A DNA stretch of 64,000 nucleotides, taken from assembly GCA_029532415.1 (NCBI GenBank), contig JAQOTA010000050.1, forward strand, positions 6,818,756 through 6,882,755, given 5' to 3'. The stretch is from Marasmius tenuissimus. Taxonomy: Eukaryota; Basidiomycota; Agaricomycetes; Agaricales; Marasmiaceae. A program made the translations under genes and the position numbers. Positions within the stretch are counted from its first letter, which is position 1. Each line of letters begins with the position of its first letter. Shown one piece after another: positions 12,017 to 23,113 of this stretch. The notes beneath the pieces are model-generated. The model did no database searches, had not been told where the DNA came from, and worked only from the letters and a program-made list of their open reading frames with translations.

Positions 12017-14383
12017 TCAGGCATCTCTCGAGGTGACCTTAAGGGGCAGTTGAGGTCCAGCTCCCCACTTCCCTTTGACCATGGGGCCATTTGTGCCGAT
12101 CCGGACTTGCTCGATCTCGATTCCCTCCACCGCCGAGAATTTGAAGGACTCAATGAGAGCGGCTGCAGCTACCTGGAGCTCTAGAACACTGAAAGGCAAG
12201 GCTTAAAGTGGTGAATACTAAACTCCAACGGGAACCTACGCAAATCGCCAGCCTATGCAAGCACGAATTCCACCACCTTTGCGGAGGGAGAGATGTTAGT
12301 CGAATACAACGAAGAAGAATAACAGGATGGCATACTGAAGGTCATTAAGTTTGCGAACACCCCCAAAGTAGTCGGTCGGGTAGTGTTGAGGAATCGTTGT
12401 GGATTCCATACGTCTGCGTCCTCGCCCCAGACAGATTTGAACCTAAGCACGACGATCACGTTATTCAAAGCCTAGTAAGCTTAGCCATATACTCGCCTGT
12501 TGTACTTGAAAATGTTAAGAACGACTCTTTGCCCTTTGGGAATCGGAATCTCCTTCAGGGTCGACCCTGAGACATTCGTAATGGGAAACTCCAAAGGAAT
12601 GATATCGTCGGTGTCGGCTTCTCGGACAAGCTCCGGTACGATAGGACGGAACCTCAGCGTTTCCTAGGTACTCGAAATGCTTATGATGGGGCAACAATAA
12701 TATCAGACGGTCTCCTTACCTTTATGACCGCGTTCAGAATAGGCATACTCTCCAGAACCTTTACTGTGAGGGGACCATTGGTACCAATCTGGCTGCGAAT
12801 ATCCTGAATCTCTCGTATCAATCTTTCCTGCCACTCAGGATTGTACGAAAGCTCGCAGAGAAGCCAATTAAGCCTGTATCACGAGATCATGAGCCCAAAT
12901 AAGCACGTCGCATATAGAAAGGACATACGTGGATGCCGTCGTTTCATGTCCAGCAAAGGTGATTGTCCTAGATGATCAATGCATATCAGCTCGGGCGTAA
13001 GAGATCTCCAGTACTGAGTCGTTACTCACGCCATCTGAGACAGCGCTTCCACCGGAAGTAAGCGCTTGTTTGGATCTTCCGAAGTCAGTGAACGGGCTGT
13101 GGTTTTGGTTGAGTCGCCGTGCATCGATAAAGAAACATAGACCGACCTATAACGCTCAGGATATCCTTATCCTTTTCCTGTCCACCGCCACTCTCTACCT
13201 TCTGCGTGACTAGGCCCCCTGTAACGTTTTGACTAGCCTCCAGCCAGTTCGCAAAGCGTTTGTCTTCTTTTGTTTTCCACAAGGAGATAATGTCTATAGC
13301 AGACTTAGGGAGGAATCGGTACGTAGCGTTACGGAACATCTTGAGCTCCGACGGATTGCGAGAGTCGAGGCTGAGGGTCAAAGGGTAAATTATCAGTATC
13401 TGTTGGCAGTTCAAAAAAACGAGTGACTTTGACTGACAATACATCCCGAAGAATATCACGAAGACCGCCCGCTCTTGTCTTGCCCATCGCATCAAAGTTG
13501 TAGCCAAACATAGCTGGAATAACAGCTGTGAGTAAGAGGTCTGATTCCGAGCGATATCGATACACATACATTCTCCGAGTGCATCCAGCGTCATACCGTG
13601 AAAGTCTTTGAAGCAATCGATGATTGTAGCTCCGCCATCAATCTCGGACCTCCACTTTGCTATGAGCTTCGATATGAAATCTCAATAAACGTAACCATCG
13701 TGCCATACTGAGGTATAGCTCACCCTTTGTGTACAGGCCTCGAACACTGGGGCGAACGGACGAATTTCTGCGGCGGAGAATACGGGGTTCATGATCTTCC
13801 GCTGTCGTTGATGAACATCGCCTGCAACAGCAGGGATTAGCGAGGAATTCGTTTATATGTTGCAGATGCGGACGTACCATTGACAGTCACAAGCCCTGGC
13901 CCAAACAACTTCCCAATCAGTTGCTGGATGTCCATGGGTTTCTTGTACCGATAGGCGGATTTATGACAGATATGCTGGAGGGCACGGGGGTCGGAGACAT
14001 ATAAGGAGTCCTCCTATCGGTATCAGTCGAGTCATATTTCAGTCACCCCTGACAACTGATAAAGCGAGATGAACATGCTTGTACTCACCCCAAAAGACCC
14101 AGGTAAACGATACACAGATCCATACTGCTCAAACCAGGCGTTTTCGAGTTCCCCGACCTTCCTCACGCGTGTGATAACCTGATCGTATCCTGCAGTCGCC
14201 GTGGGTGAATGAAGGAATTCCATCAGCGATGAAATAAGTGGTAGACTGACCAAGACGAAAAGAAAATGACGGCGGTCCTTGAAGGAATCTGAGGGTCCGT
14301 CTCCTCGACCGAATGATCAGTGCGAGGATGGTGCTCGTAAAAATGGCTAAAGGAATAGACAGGAGTTGGATGAGGGATAGCAT
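12017..14383 (-). CDS. Cytochrome P450 monooxygenase, copy B
   Basis: A paralogue of copies A and C with the same exon pattern. The membrane anchor MLSLIQLLSIPLAIFTSTI leads to RSRRRTL and GPPSFSF. Landmarks are TFAGHETTAS (I-helix), ETLRFRPIVPELVREA (ExxR helix), NPQRF, the heme loop GGGIRACIGWRF and the C-terminus GAGPQLPLKVTSRDA. All donors checked are GT, including the one altered in copy A. The N-terminal exon after the first intron reads GYDQVITRVRKVGELENAW, differing from the HEW start in A and C. It should be ER-anchored and need a cytochrome P450 reductase. A TATATATA box lies about 35 nt upstream of the ATG. No frame lesions seen. Confidence 0.88.
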
Positions 14384-14414
14384 TGTGAAACATTCGAGCT
14401 GAGGCTCATTGCTT

Positions 14415-14426
14415 CCCTATATATAT
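14415..14426 (-). promoter_or_regulatory. TATA box of P450 copy B
   Basis: An alternating TA run lies about 35 nt upstream of the start codon, matching its position in front of copies A and C. Confidence 0.5.
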
Positions 14427-14429
14427 GAA

Positions 14430-15240
14430 AGGTCTCCCCTATACAAACCCTCTCCGAGTGGTGACTGGATGTTTCGGCGTGAGGAGCGACGGAAGGAGCG
14501 GCAGCATCGAAATTTTGGCATAATATCCGCTTACTTGCCTCGGGCCGGGAACGAATTGGTACTACGGAATCGTCTAATGTAGGCGCCTTCCGTAAAAAAA
14601 TGTCACAGCTGCTCAGACAGCTTGCACGGACTAGGAGGACCTGTACAATTGAGTCCGATGACTTGTGGGTTGATCACTTATCGGAAGTGATAGCGCTTTG
14701 ATGGTCAGTACTGTTTATTCCAGATTAATGCGCCGAAGAACTCTAGCTGCCGACTATCGACTTAGTCAAACATCAGCCCAGAGTGTTCCGACGGCATGCC
14801 GGCGAGTTACCGAAATGGATAGTGAAAATAGCCACCGTGGTAGGTAGAAATGTAAGTACCACATAACTTACATCTGATTGTTCGACCTCATGTAGACAGT
14901 GGGGAGTAGAACGTACCATAGAGAATATGACGGTAGGTCAGTGCCGCTGAATTGTGGGTAGTATGGACTATCTAGAACAAGGGGTGATCAAGGATTCGAA
15001 CTTAAACACGTTACGCGACTGACCGAGATCCCTCCTTGCGTTTTGGAGGTTAGGTACTTAGCTTTCTCGATCTCGTATCCTTTGAACGTCATCAATTCGA
15101 CCCCAACAGGTTATGAGTATTATCCAAGAGGGCTCGTGGCTCGGTTGAGAAAGCAGCGATCCTCGCGGTGGACATGAGTACATTTGTATAAGAATGCTTT
15201 CAAGAGCCAATGGACTTGTTTACATGATCGAGGCCACCTA
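14430..15240. other. Upstream region of P450 B, no further gene
   Basis: The proximal part shares blocks with the promoter of copy A (CTCGGGCCGG and flanking bases). The remainder contains no supported gene. Confidence 0.45.
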
Positions 15241-15244
15241 CCAA

Positions 15245-15336
15245 TCCGATGTGGTGTAGTGGCTAACATTGCTGTCTTTCAAAGGTCATATCTGAAGGCT
15301 TGCACAGCAGCCCGGGGTTCGATTCCCCGCATCGGA
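15245..15336 (+). tRNA. tRNA-Glu (TTC) with intron
   Basis: The acceptor stem TCCGATG pairs with CATCGGA. The D-arm is GGTGTAGTGGCTAACA, and the T-arm CGGGG-TTCGATT-CCCCG is perfect. The anticodon stem GCTGT/ACAGC encloses a loop starting CTTTCA, giving anticodon TTC. About 21 nt then sit between positions 37 and 38 before the loop closes with C, the standard place for a nuclear tRNA intron. No encoded CCA, as expected. Fungal tRNA-Glu genes usually begin TCCG and have this CTTTCA loop, which supports the assignment. Confidence 0.88.
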
Positions 15337-15339
15337 ATA

Positions 15340-16640
15340 TTTATATTTTTGCAACCTTTGGGAATTGGCGGGGCTCTCTCATTCTCACCTATGTCCGAAA
15401 CGCTGCCCATGGCACTTTAACTTTGGATATGCTCAGAATGTCGCGTGTACTACTACCCTCGTCAATATGTGGACGTGAGAAACGGGTTCTACATCCGTCG
15501 CGTTGTGTGGTCCGATATACTCTATTGACCAGAGGAAAATGAGTAAGATTTAGCAGTATAAAACAGTTAGAAGGAGCGAACCCCTCGCAATCCTTCAAAA
15601 TGCTTATATCTGCCCGAGTCAGTTTCTTACATTGAACCGACCTCCCTCAAAGCGTAACATTGGTATTAGCTGAGGGAATATGAAATGAAGTCAGATCTCA
15701 TCCTCTGCGTCTGTACGAGGATTTGGGCCTTCGCCAGGTTCGTCAGTACGCGTCGTCGTGAACAAATCGGACAGCCATGCATACCTACTGTACAACCTCG
15801 GCCCCTGCACTGGCATCTACTTCTTCTTCATAGATCCGAGCTTCAAGGTCCTCCTTTGCTCACGGCTTGCAGGTTCGAGTACAGACAAACGCCAGTTTGG
15901 TAGAAAAGAAAACTGGGCGGAAGATACGGCTTGAATGATGGCGAATGAGAGAAGGTATGTTGGTAGATCGAGCCCTGGACGAGAAAGATAATAGAAACAG
16001 GGAGGATGAGCGAAGGTATGATAGAGGATACAGATATTGAGGACACGCCATCTGGAGTACATCCAGGTTACCGTCAGTAATAAATCAATAACGTCAGTGT
16101 TTCTTTGACTCGGTGTCTGAATTTGAAGCTTTTTCGCGAAAATGGGGGATTTGAAGCTCGATGAAAGGTTAGTTGTTGTCTTGGATAGTGGTTTGTATAC
16201 GACGCTCACCCAATTCTTTGTTACTTATTCCTAATTCAAAAGACCCTTCATTCTTGAACCATGTTCAATTTCTCTCACATCGTTCGCTTGCACCCTCATA
16301 TCCTCGTCCATTTCCAAGTCTAAATCATTATTTAGTCCTCGCTGTGCTACAATTTGAGTCTGGGTTGTTGCCGGATGGTTGAATGCAAGCCAAGGTTGAC
16401 TGTCAAGGTGAGTCCGTGCGTCTACGCAGCTTTTAGTCAATCTGCATTAAAACTCGGCATGGATGTTGGAAATCCAGGAGTTGTAACGTCTGGCAGCCTA
16501 CAGGCGCGATGGTGATGCGCAGTGACTGACTCTTGCCAGCGTGAGAGCTTCAATTGCGGACTCAAGTCTTCGGACCAAGCGTCCGAGCGATGTCCGAACG
16601 ACAATGGCAGGTACGTATGTACATAAATACAAGACCACCT
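15340..16640. other. Intergenic, no gene recognised
   Basis: Several overlapping minus-strand frames are hydrophobic and low in complexity around 15,820-16,200, but they share no start, splice sites or family resemblance. I see nothing I can support. Confidence 0.45.
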
Positions 16641-16647
16641 AAATCGA

Positions 16648-18400
16648 TCACCCGATGAGTAAATCCCCCATGTAGATGCCCGAATCCTCCTCCCTCTTGC
16701 CAATAACTCCTGACTGGGATCTCTCAACCACCGTTCGCGTGGTATCTTTAGCGGGCAAGTCATCAAACCCAGCACTATACACGGCGACAGCATGTGCGAT
16801 CGCCTTGGTATTAGCTTCGAGTGCATCGTGAGCAAGATTGTCCATGGTATCACCAGGTTGATGATAATTGACATCGTAAGCAACACCAGCTTCTCCACCA
16901 AACATCTCTGCTTCAGCTGCAGTTTTGTGCCCTTCGGCACCGGTGTCGAGGCCACCGCACGCGACTCCAGCTTTGAGGAAAGGTCCATAGTCCGATCTGC
17001 CGTTCAACTCGGAAGATGTAGAGTTAAGCCCGACGGATTTGAAGTAGTCGTGGAATAGCTGTTCCGCTTCAGCCGATCCTGGAGGCCCGGACATATTAAA
17101 TTGAGAGCCATCTAGAGGAGTGTTAGAGAAATATCGACCATTAAGAACTGCAACTTACCGCCGTCATATACGTTAAGAGCGTAGTTGGGTGACGCAATCA
17201 TGTCAAAATTGAGGTAGAGATAAACTTTATCGAGCTCTTCCTGAGAGGCGGTGGAAACCCAATGCTCGGATCCAAGGAGACCTGCTTCCTCAGCAGACCA
17301 CCACGCAAATCGGACTGCATTCTTCACTTCAGAACCAGCCAACTGTTTGGCTATCTCGAGTAGCGCAACGCTTTTCTCAGAAGACAAAAGATGTCAGAAC
17401 AGAACCAGAACATGAAATAGGCGAGGAACAAAACTATACCTTCCACTTCCATCGTCGTTGATACCAGGACCGACGGCAACACTGTCAGAATGAGCCCCGA
17501 GGAATAAAACATCATCATGGTTACCACACTTCGTCTCGGCGATAACGTTGTTCGTGAATGCCAGCTCTGTTACAGATCCATCGACGACAACGTTGGCCAT
17601 GACTGTGGCACCTCTCTCGATCGATTTGAGCAGGCTCATACCCGTATCCTTTGTCACGGCGAGGGTCGGAATGTACTGGATCCCAGTAGCTATAAGTAAG
17701 GACCCACGGTGTTATGAAAAATCAAAGAACCACTCACGTCCCCTTTCGGATGTGGAGGAGGCGGAAGACTCCCTACTCCACCACCCGGAACGTTGTTATA
17801 GATGATAACGCCCGAAGCTCCCGCAGCCCCAGCCAGCACCGATTTCTCCCCGAAATCACACCCTCCACCTCGAACTACCAGACCAATCTTCCCAGAAAGC
17901 TCGGGAGGGTAATCTTCTTCTTTGCATCCAGAGTTCGCCACAGGCACCAATTCCGCTGTTGCGTTGCCATTGGGAGAATAGTTGAATGCTGTGCTTTCGA
18001 CGGGCTCACCGTCTATGGTGAGAGCGTGGTTGCCGGGTACGTAGGAGAAGGCTGAAAAGGGCTGAAGGGTGACGGCGTAGTAGTCACCGAGACTTGTAAG
18101 GGTTTCGTAGATGTAGTCTACGGTGTCGTTGTGTCCAGAGCTTCCGAAGAGACGGTTTCCACCGGGGGATGCGTAGGCAAAGTCCTGAAGTTTTTGGGCG
18201 TGGTCTATAAGAGCGTCGAGTGTGATTTTGGAACGAAGGTTTTCCTAAAAGTTGAGAATTTGATTGGGTCAGGGTAAGCTACGGTCGGAAGAGATTCAAT
18301 GAAATAAACTCACAGAGTCCACGAGCGAGCGTTGCTCGAGGTGAAAGGCAGTCACCAGGGTAGCGATAATGGCCAAGCCAGCAAAAGAAGGTTTGATCAT
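16648..18400 (-). CDS. Secreted M28 zinc aminopeptidase with PA domain
   Basis: The start MIKPSFAGLAIIATLVTAF is a signal peptide, so the product is secreted or vacuolar. A protease-associated (PA) domain follows (GKIGLVVRGGGCDFGEKS, GASGVIIYNNV). The M28 metallopeptidase core has the expected two-zinc ligands: GAHSDSV (His), GINDDGSG (bridging Asp), SAEEAGLLGS (Glu-Glu, the general base and a ligand), NFDMIASP (Asp) and NYHQPGDT (His). Order and spacing match the aminopeptidase Y/leucine aminopeptidase branch, which removes N-terminal residues from peptides. There are about six exons with short introns, and the C-terminus is ...DSGIYMGDLLIG. A role in extracellular peptide nutrition is inferred. 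It and the PAL gene both lie on the minus strand. No lesions seen. Confidence 0.9.
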
Positions 18401-18401
18401 G

Positions 18402-18930
18402 TCACTGTTTCGACAGAAAAATGAGGATAGAGATTCATGGGTCGGTCTAGGTACTCACGCCACCACTGTATGATCTCCGTTGAGGTGCCAAACTGAAGTT
18501 TGGGACGAAAGTGAGGGGGTTTTTTCAACACAATCTCGTTTTATAGTCGTGCTGCGGCGGAAAACAAGCAGCCAGATGATAGATACTCAACTTTAGGCTG
18601 CCGGATGCTCCACAAGATCTTACTACTCGCGTCGGGAGCTTGTGTCAATGGATTCGGGCTGGAGGGCATCAGTTCAATTCAAAAAGGCGTACTGCCTCTG
18701 TCCATACCCTCGGTAAAGTATACCCAGTCTCCACTTCGACTTTCAAGACTGCATACGGCTGTCGGTAAATCTTTAAGATTTGCAGGGTCGAAACGTGGAC
18801 AGGTCTCCGGCTAAAAAAAACGATTCAGGATGGTCTATTTCCCATCAAATAAACGGAACAGTGGGTATACATACACACATCTAGTGATACAGGGCGCGAC
18901 TTGGGTCTCTCTAAGAGTGAATGTCCTTCT
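18402..18930. other. Promoter of the aminopeptidase and 3' flank of PAL
   Basis: Non-coding spacer. No further gene or repeat is visible. Confidence 0.5.
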
Positions 18931-21452
18931 CTACTCCGACCCAACGATCCCCTCGAAGGTTCCCACCACGATATCATGAATCCTCCCATCCCGAATTGCC
19001 TCGTAAACTCTCGTGATACTGTGTCCGACGGTGTTCTCCTCGCCGTCGTCCTCGAACCCAGTAACGTTATCCAACCCGTGCATCTTCACTCCCAACTCGA
19101 CCCTCACAAACTCGTACATTGCCCTCGTCCTCCCCAGATACTTCAGCGCAGGCGCTTGACCTCGAGAACCGGATAAATACGCAAGCCTAAGCTCATTCAT
19201 GAGAGACGTAGCCCTCGAAGCCACATTCCCCTGGAACTTGGATATCGACGTCAACAACCCCACACCCAACTCTGTATCCGCAATTCCTGAACGAACGAAG
19301 AACTCGTTCAGAACGGGTACACTGGAAGACGCGACGGTGGACATGTGATCGATGACGTCCATGATCGTCGTTTTTTCCATACGGAGGAACATGGTTTTGA
19401 GGAGTTGAGTTTGGAGGGTTTGGTGGGCTAGGGCGTCGAGGGATGGGAAGATGGAGCGGAGTTCTTCAGAGACGAGGGTTTTGAATTTTTCGTCGAATTC
19501 GAGGCGGAGGGCGCGGAGGTCGAGGGCTTCGGAGTATGGGTTGAGCTGATGTTGGGATCAAGGGGGATGAGTGATGGGATCAACGTACCTTGGCAGAGAT
19601 TGTAGAGGTAGGTTGCTGTCAGTATTGAGAGAACGTCGATAGATGTGATCGTTGCTCGTGCTGAGACCAAAGCCATCGAGCTAGAGGAAGGAATTAGTCA
19701 TGAGCTCAAATTCGGCCAATCAAAGAATATGAATGCGCTTACTTGACAGCTTGATTGTGCATCTCTGCACTCTGGATATGCGTTGAAACGGGACTGGCGA
19801 GATAACCGAGCTCTGCGACGTACGCCGCCGTAGCGATGTCCACACCCTTGACATGATAGTTGAGACTCGGGTCCGTTGCAGCCAACGACGGTGGAAGACC
19901 ACGGTTCATCGTTGGGTTGAGCATTTCGGTGCTCTGAGAGAAGATGAGTTTTCCGATGTGGTGGAGAGAAAGTCGAGTCTTCTCCATCGCATTAGTAACA
20001 GCCATAGCTTGGAAGTTGCCACCATGATGGACTTCGCCGGTTTCTCCATCGACCAGGGGATTGTCGGTGGCTGTAAGCAAACAACCGAAGATTAATAGGT
20101 GAGGTAAAAGATAGATGCGGAAACGTACTGGAGTTGCACTCTCTGGTGATACTCTCCAACGCCGCCATGATATCCTCAATTTGCGGTCCAGCAAACTGAG
20201 GTGCTGTTCGGAGAGGGTACCTATCCTGCCTCAACTCGTACTTGTCTTCCTCCAACTTGACCTCTTTCTCTCCGCCCAACTGTGCAAACTTGCTACCCTC
20301 TAGCAACTTCCACACGTTCCGAGCAAACTCGACCTGACCCGGGTGCGGTCTGGCTGTGTCGTGGATGAATGGATCGTATGATGCTTGAGTGCCGAGTAAC
20401 GCCTCGGTACCCATAGCAGTGCAGATTTGGCTCGTGAGAGCGAGCAGAACGGATTCGTTGAGGGCTAGTGCTGCTACCGAGGCGGAGAAGGCGGTGCCGT
20501 TTAGGATACCGAGGGGTTCTTTCGATGCGAGAGAAATGGGTTTGATGTTGTGTGAGGCGAGTGCGTCTCTAGAGGGCCGAATCTTCCTAGTACCGTCTTC
20601 AGCCGAGCCTTCGTATACTCGGATTGCTGGGTTTCCAACGATGGTGCCGGCAATATAGGAGAGGGGAGATAGATCTAACGATGGGTTGTATTGATATGTA
20701 GATCGCTAGATGTGTAGGGATAGGCGTACCTCCAGAGGCCGATATACTTCCTCGTAACGGAACGAAAGGGGTGATGTTGGCATTCATGACTTCGCGGATC
20801 TTCTCAATGAGTTCCCATCTATACCCATTTTTCGTGAGATGAATGTTGAAAGACAGGGAATGGTGACCTTACCGAACACCAGAGTGTCCTCTAATCAACG
20901 AGTTCATCCTGATTAACATAGCTCCTCGTACCCAAGACTCGGGCATGCTGGTTGCTGCAATGGGATCCGATAGAGGAAGGACAGGTAAAGGTTTCGTTGG
21001 TAATGATAATACGCCGATATGCTGGTGTTGCAGAAGTGCCTTCCCTAACATAAGTGGTTGATCCGTTCTCGTATCCGCTGTGAACGCGACCTCATTCAGC
21101 GATTAGAAGAGCCTACAACCCGAGAGAAACTCACCACTCCCCCCAAACCCAGTCGACAATCCATATACACTCGCTCCACTATCCACCTTCGCGGCGATGA
21201 CAGCACGACTCTTTGCTACGACCGACTTGATCTCCGATGAATCTTTGAGCTCTACGTTGGCGTTGTATCGAGCGGCAGCAGCGACAGCTGCAACAGATAG
21301 GCTGCTGCCATCTACTATGACTGGTGACTCTCCGGACCTTTGCTGGGTCAGCGAGGGTTCGTAATGAGAGTCTGTGACTGAACATACTTGTACGATGCGA
21401 GCTCGCGATGACTCTTAAGAAATTTCGAGAGTAGAGTTGGCTGTGAAGACAT
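18931..21452 (-). CDS. PAL: Phenylalanine ammonia-lyase
   Basis: Member of the aromatic amino acid lyase family, which deaminates L-phenylalanine to trans-cinnamate without an external cofactor. The Ala-Ser-Gly triad that cyclises to the MIO prosthetic group is encoded at 20731-20739 (GSISASG), next to an intron and followed by [11 protein letters not shown]. Other landmarks are [15 protein letters not shown] (substrate loop with the catalytic Tyr), [48 protein letters not shown] and [18 protein letters not shown]. It starts [18 protein letters not shown] and ends ...[12 protein letters not shown]. About seven exons are separated by short introns. Length fits fungal PALs (about 700 residues). 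The cytosolic product feeds phenylpropanoid metabolism or lets the fungus use phenylalanine. Frame appears intact. Confidence 0.93.
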
Positions 21453-22880
21453 GATTCGCGAAGCTTTCAGTGAGGAAACATGAACGTCGAAGATTTGACG
21501 TTAAATACCTGTCTCCTCCAGGATCGGATCTTAGTCGAGAGGGTCACAAGGCATACTTCTGAAAGGTAAAGATAATCGGAGCTTGCTCGAGACCAAGATA
21601 AGGATCTTCGAACTCGGTACCTCAACCGACGCCAACTGAATACGTTTAATGATTAACAGAAGTTTTTGCGCTGAAAGAGCATGTGAATTGTTCCGACCTT
21701 TCAAAAGGAATGGAAGATATTGTGATCATGAAAGCACGAGCTAATCACGAAGCTCGGCCGAATACGAATGTCGTCGCTGTCCTGTCTCTGTACTTTTAAG
21801 TGCTTGTGGTGTGATTGGTGTGAGACCCCCAGCGACTCCAAGTCGGGAAAGATCCGGTGGCGATATGATATTTCCTGCTACGCCCACGGTTTATATTGAA
21901 TACTGAATTGTGATCATTCTCGAAGATCCTTGGTCGTCGGTTAGACAGATGGTGAAGGTTGAGAAAAGAACAGAGTACGCCCCACACGTAAATTCACTGT
22001 CAGCTTGGGCCTGCCTTCGGCAAACACCGAGGTACCACGTGACCTGATCAAGTGAAGGCTCGCCCTTCAGCTTCAACGGTTTCTGAGATTTCGAGACAAA
22101 ATAGCCTTATAGACGGTCGATACTGTTACATCTTGATGGGTCCCATTCAGAGTCCCGAGACAGGTGGAGATCAGCGGTGGTCACATCAAACGACGCTGCG
22201 GTCCTTCGACATACATAAGTGACAACTTCGGCGTTCTACAATCTGAATACTCGACCGCTTCAAAGTGTAGCCGTGCAAAGACCGATAAACACAACCGTAA
22301 GTGCGCTCGCCGCTGTAGAAGTCTCTCTAAATGGGGACTCCTAGGGCCCAGCATGATCTTCCGTTTGTATTGCTACGCCCATTGTACCTCCTCCGATGGA
22401 ACGAATTCTCCTGCCTTCAAGTTGCCTCAATATCTCGCAGCTTTTTGTCTGATTGCCCATAACTCATTGGGAGCTCAACAAAATCTCCTTAATTAAGGAG
22501 CAAATTCTTATGCTGCGATTTCCCCAAGGAGAAGGATGAGAGGTAGAAATGATGTGGGAGATTGACTGTCAACGTCGAACAACCGATTTGAGAGGCTCCT
22601 CACCCTCCTAGTACATCACCGGGCGTCGGGACGCTCGAAATCCGACGAAAACCACAAATAGGAGTGTAAACGAGATGAAAACAAGTAGGACAATAGTAAA
22701 AGAAGAGTCAAATTACCATAGATAATTTCACGACATGGTAGATTGAAAGAAAGCTGTGTTGACCCTAACCCGTCAAGATGTCGTGCAATGGTTGTCCCGG
22801 CTAGGCCTGTCACCGGCATAGCCGTCTAGGTCCCGGCAAGAGAAGGAGCGCTCGCCGAAACGCCAAATCACGTTCTGAAG
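21453..22880. other. PAL upstream region and transposon left flank
   Basis: No gene supported. At 22800-22816 the bases CTAGGCCTGTCACCGG repeat the terminal motif of the adjacent transposon, about 80 bp outside its left end. The block 22872-22880 is the left copy of the transposon's target duplication. Confidence 0.5.
22872..22880 (+). repeat. Target site duplication, left copy
   Basis: GTTCTGAAG abuts the left terminal inverted repeat. The same nine bases follow the right repeat at 28886-28894. A perfect 9-bp direct repeat exactly at both ends is what a staggered-cut integration leaves. Confidence 0.85.
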
Positions 22881-23034
22881 TAGACCTGTCACCGGTCCGT
22901 ATATGACGAGGCAAGCTGGGTATATACGGACCTGTAAAACGGAAGCAAATCTTCAGCCAGACATTTTAGGGATTTGCCGAACAGAATATGGAAACCACCT
23001 TGCTTACCATTTAGAGTAGAATATTCTCAGGGCC
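22881..23034 (+). repeat. Left terminal inverted repeat with subterminal hairpin
   Basis: It begins TAGACCTGTCACC. A perfect 11-bp stem follows (GGTCCGTATAT 22894-22904 with ATATACGGACC 22922-22932), enclosing a 17-nt loop. The rest of the arm (from TGTAAAACGGAAGCAAAT to TTCTCAGGGCCC) aligns with the right arm at about 82%. The motif RCCTGT occurs before and after the stem. Confidence 0.9.
22894..22932 (+). repeat. Hairpin in left end of transposon
   Basis: Two perfect 11-bp arms around loop GACGAGGCAAGCTGGGT. The loop is nearly identical in the right end while the stem sequence is different. Confidence 0.9.
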
Positions 23035-23113
23035 CGTGCACGGACGCGCTGGCGCGACTTCCTTCTCAACTTCCGTCAGTTACGTTCTAGCGATCTCGGC
23101 TTTCCCTTTCACA

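Noticed and set aside
15817..16209. Hydrophobic minus-strand frames near 16 kb
   Set aside because: Three frames overlap with similar length, which indicates base composition rather than coding.
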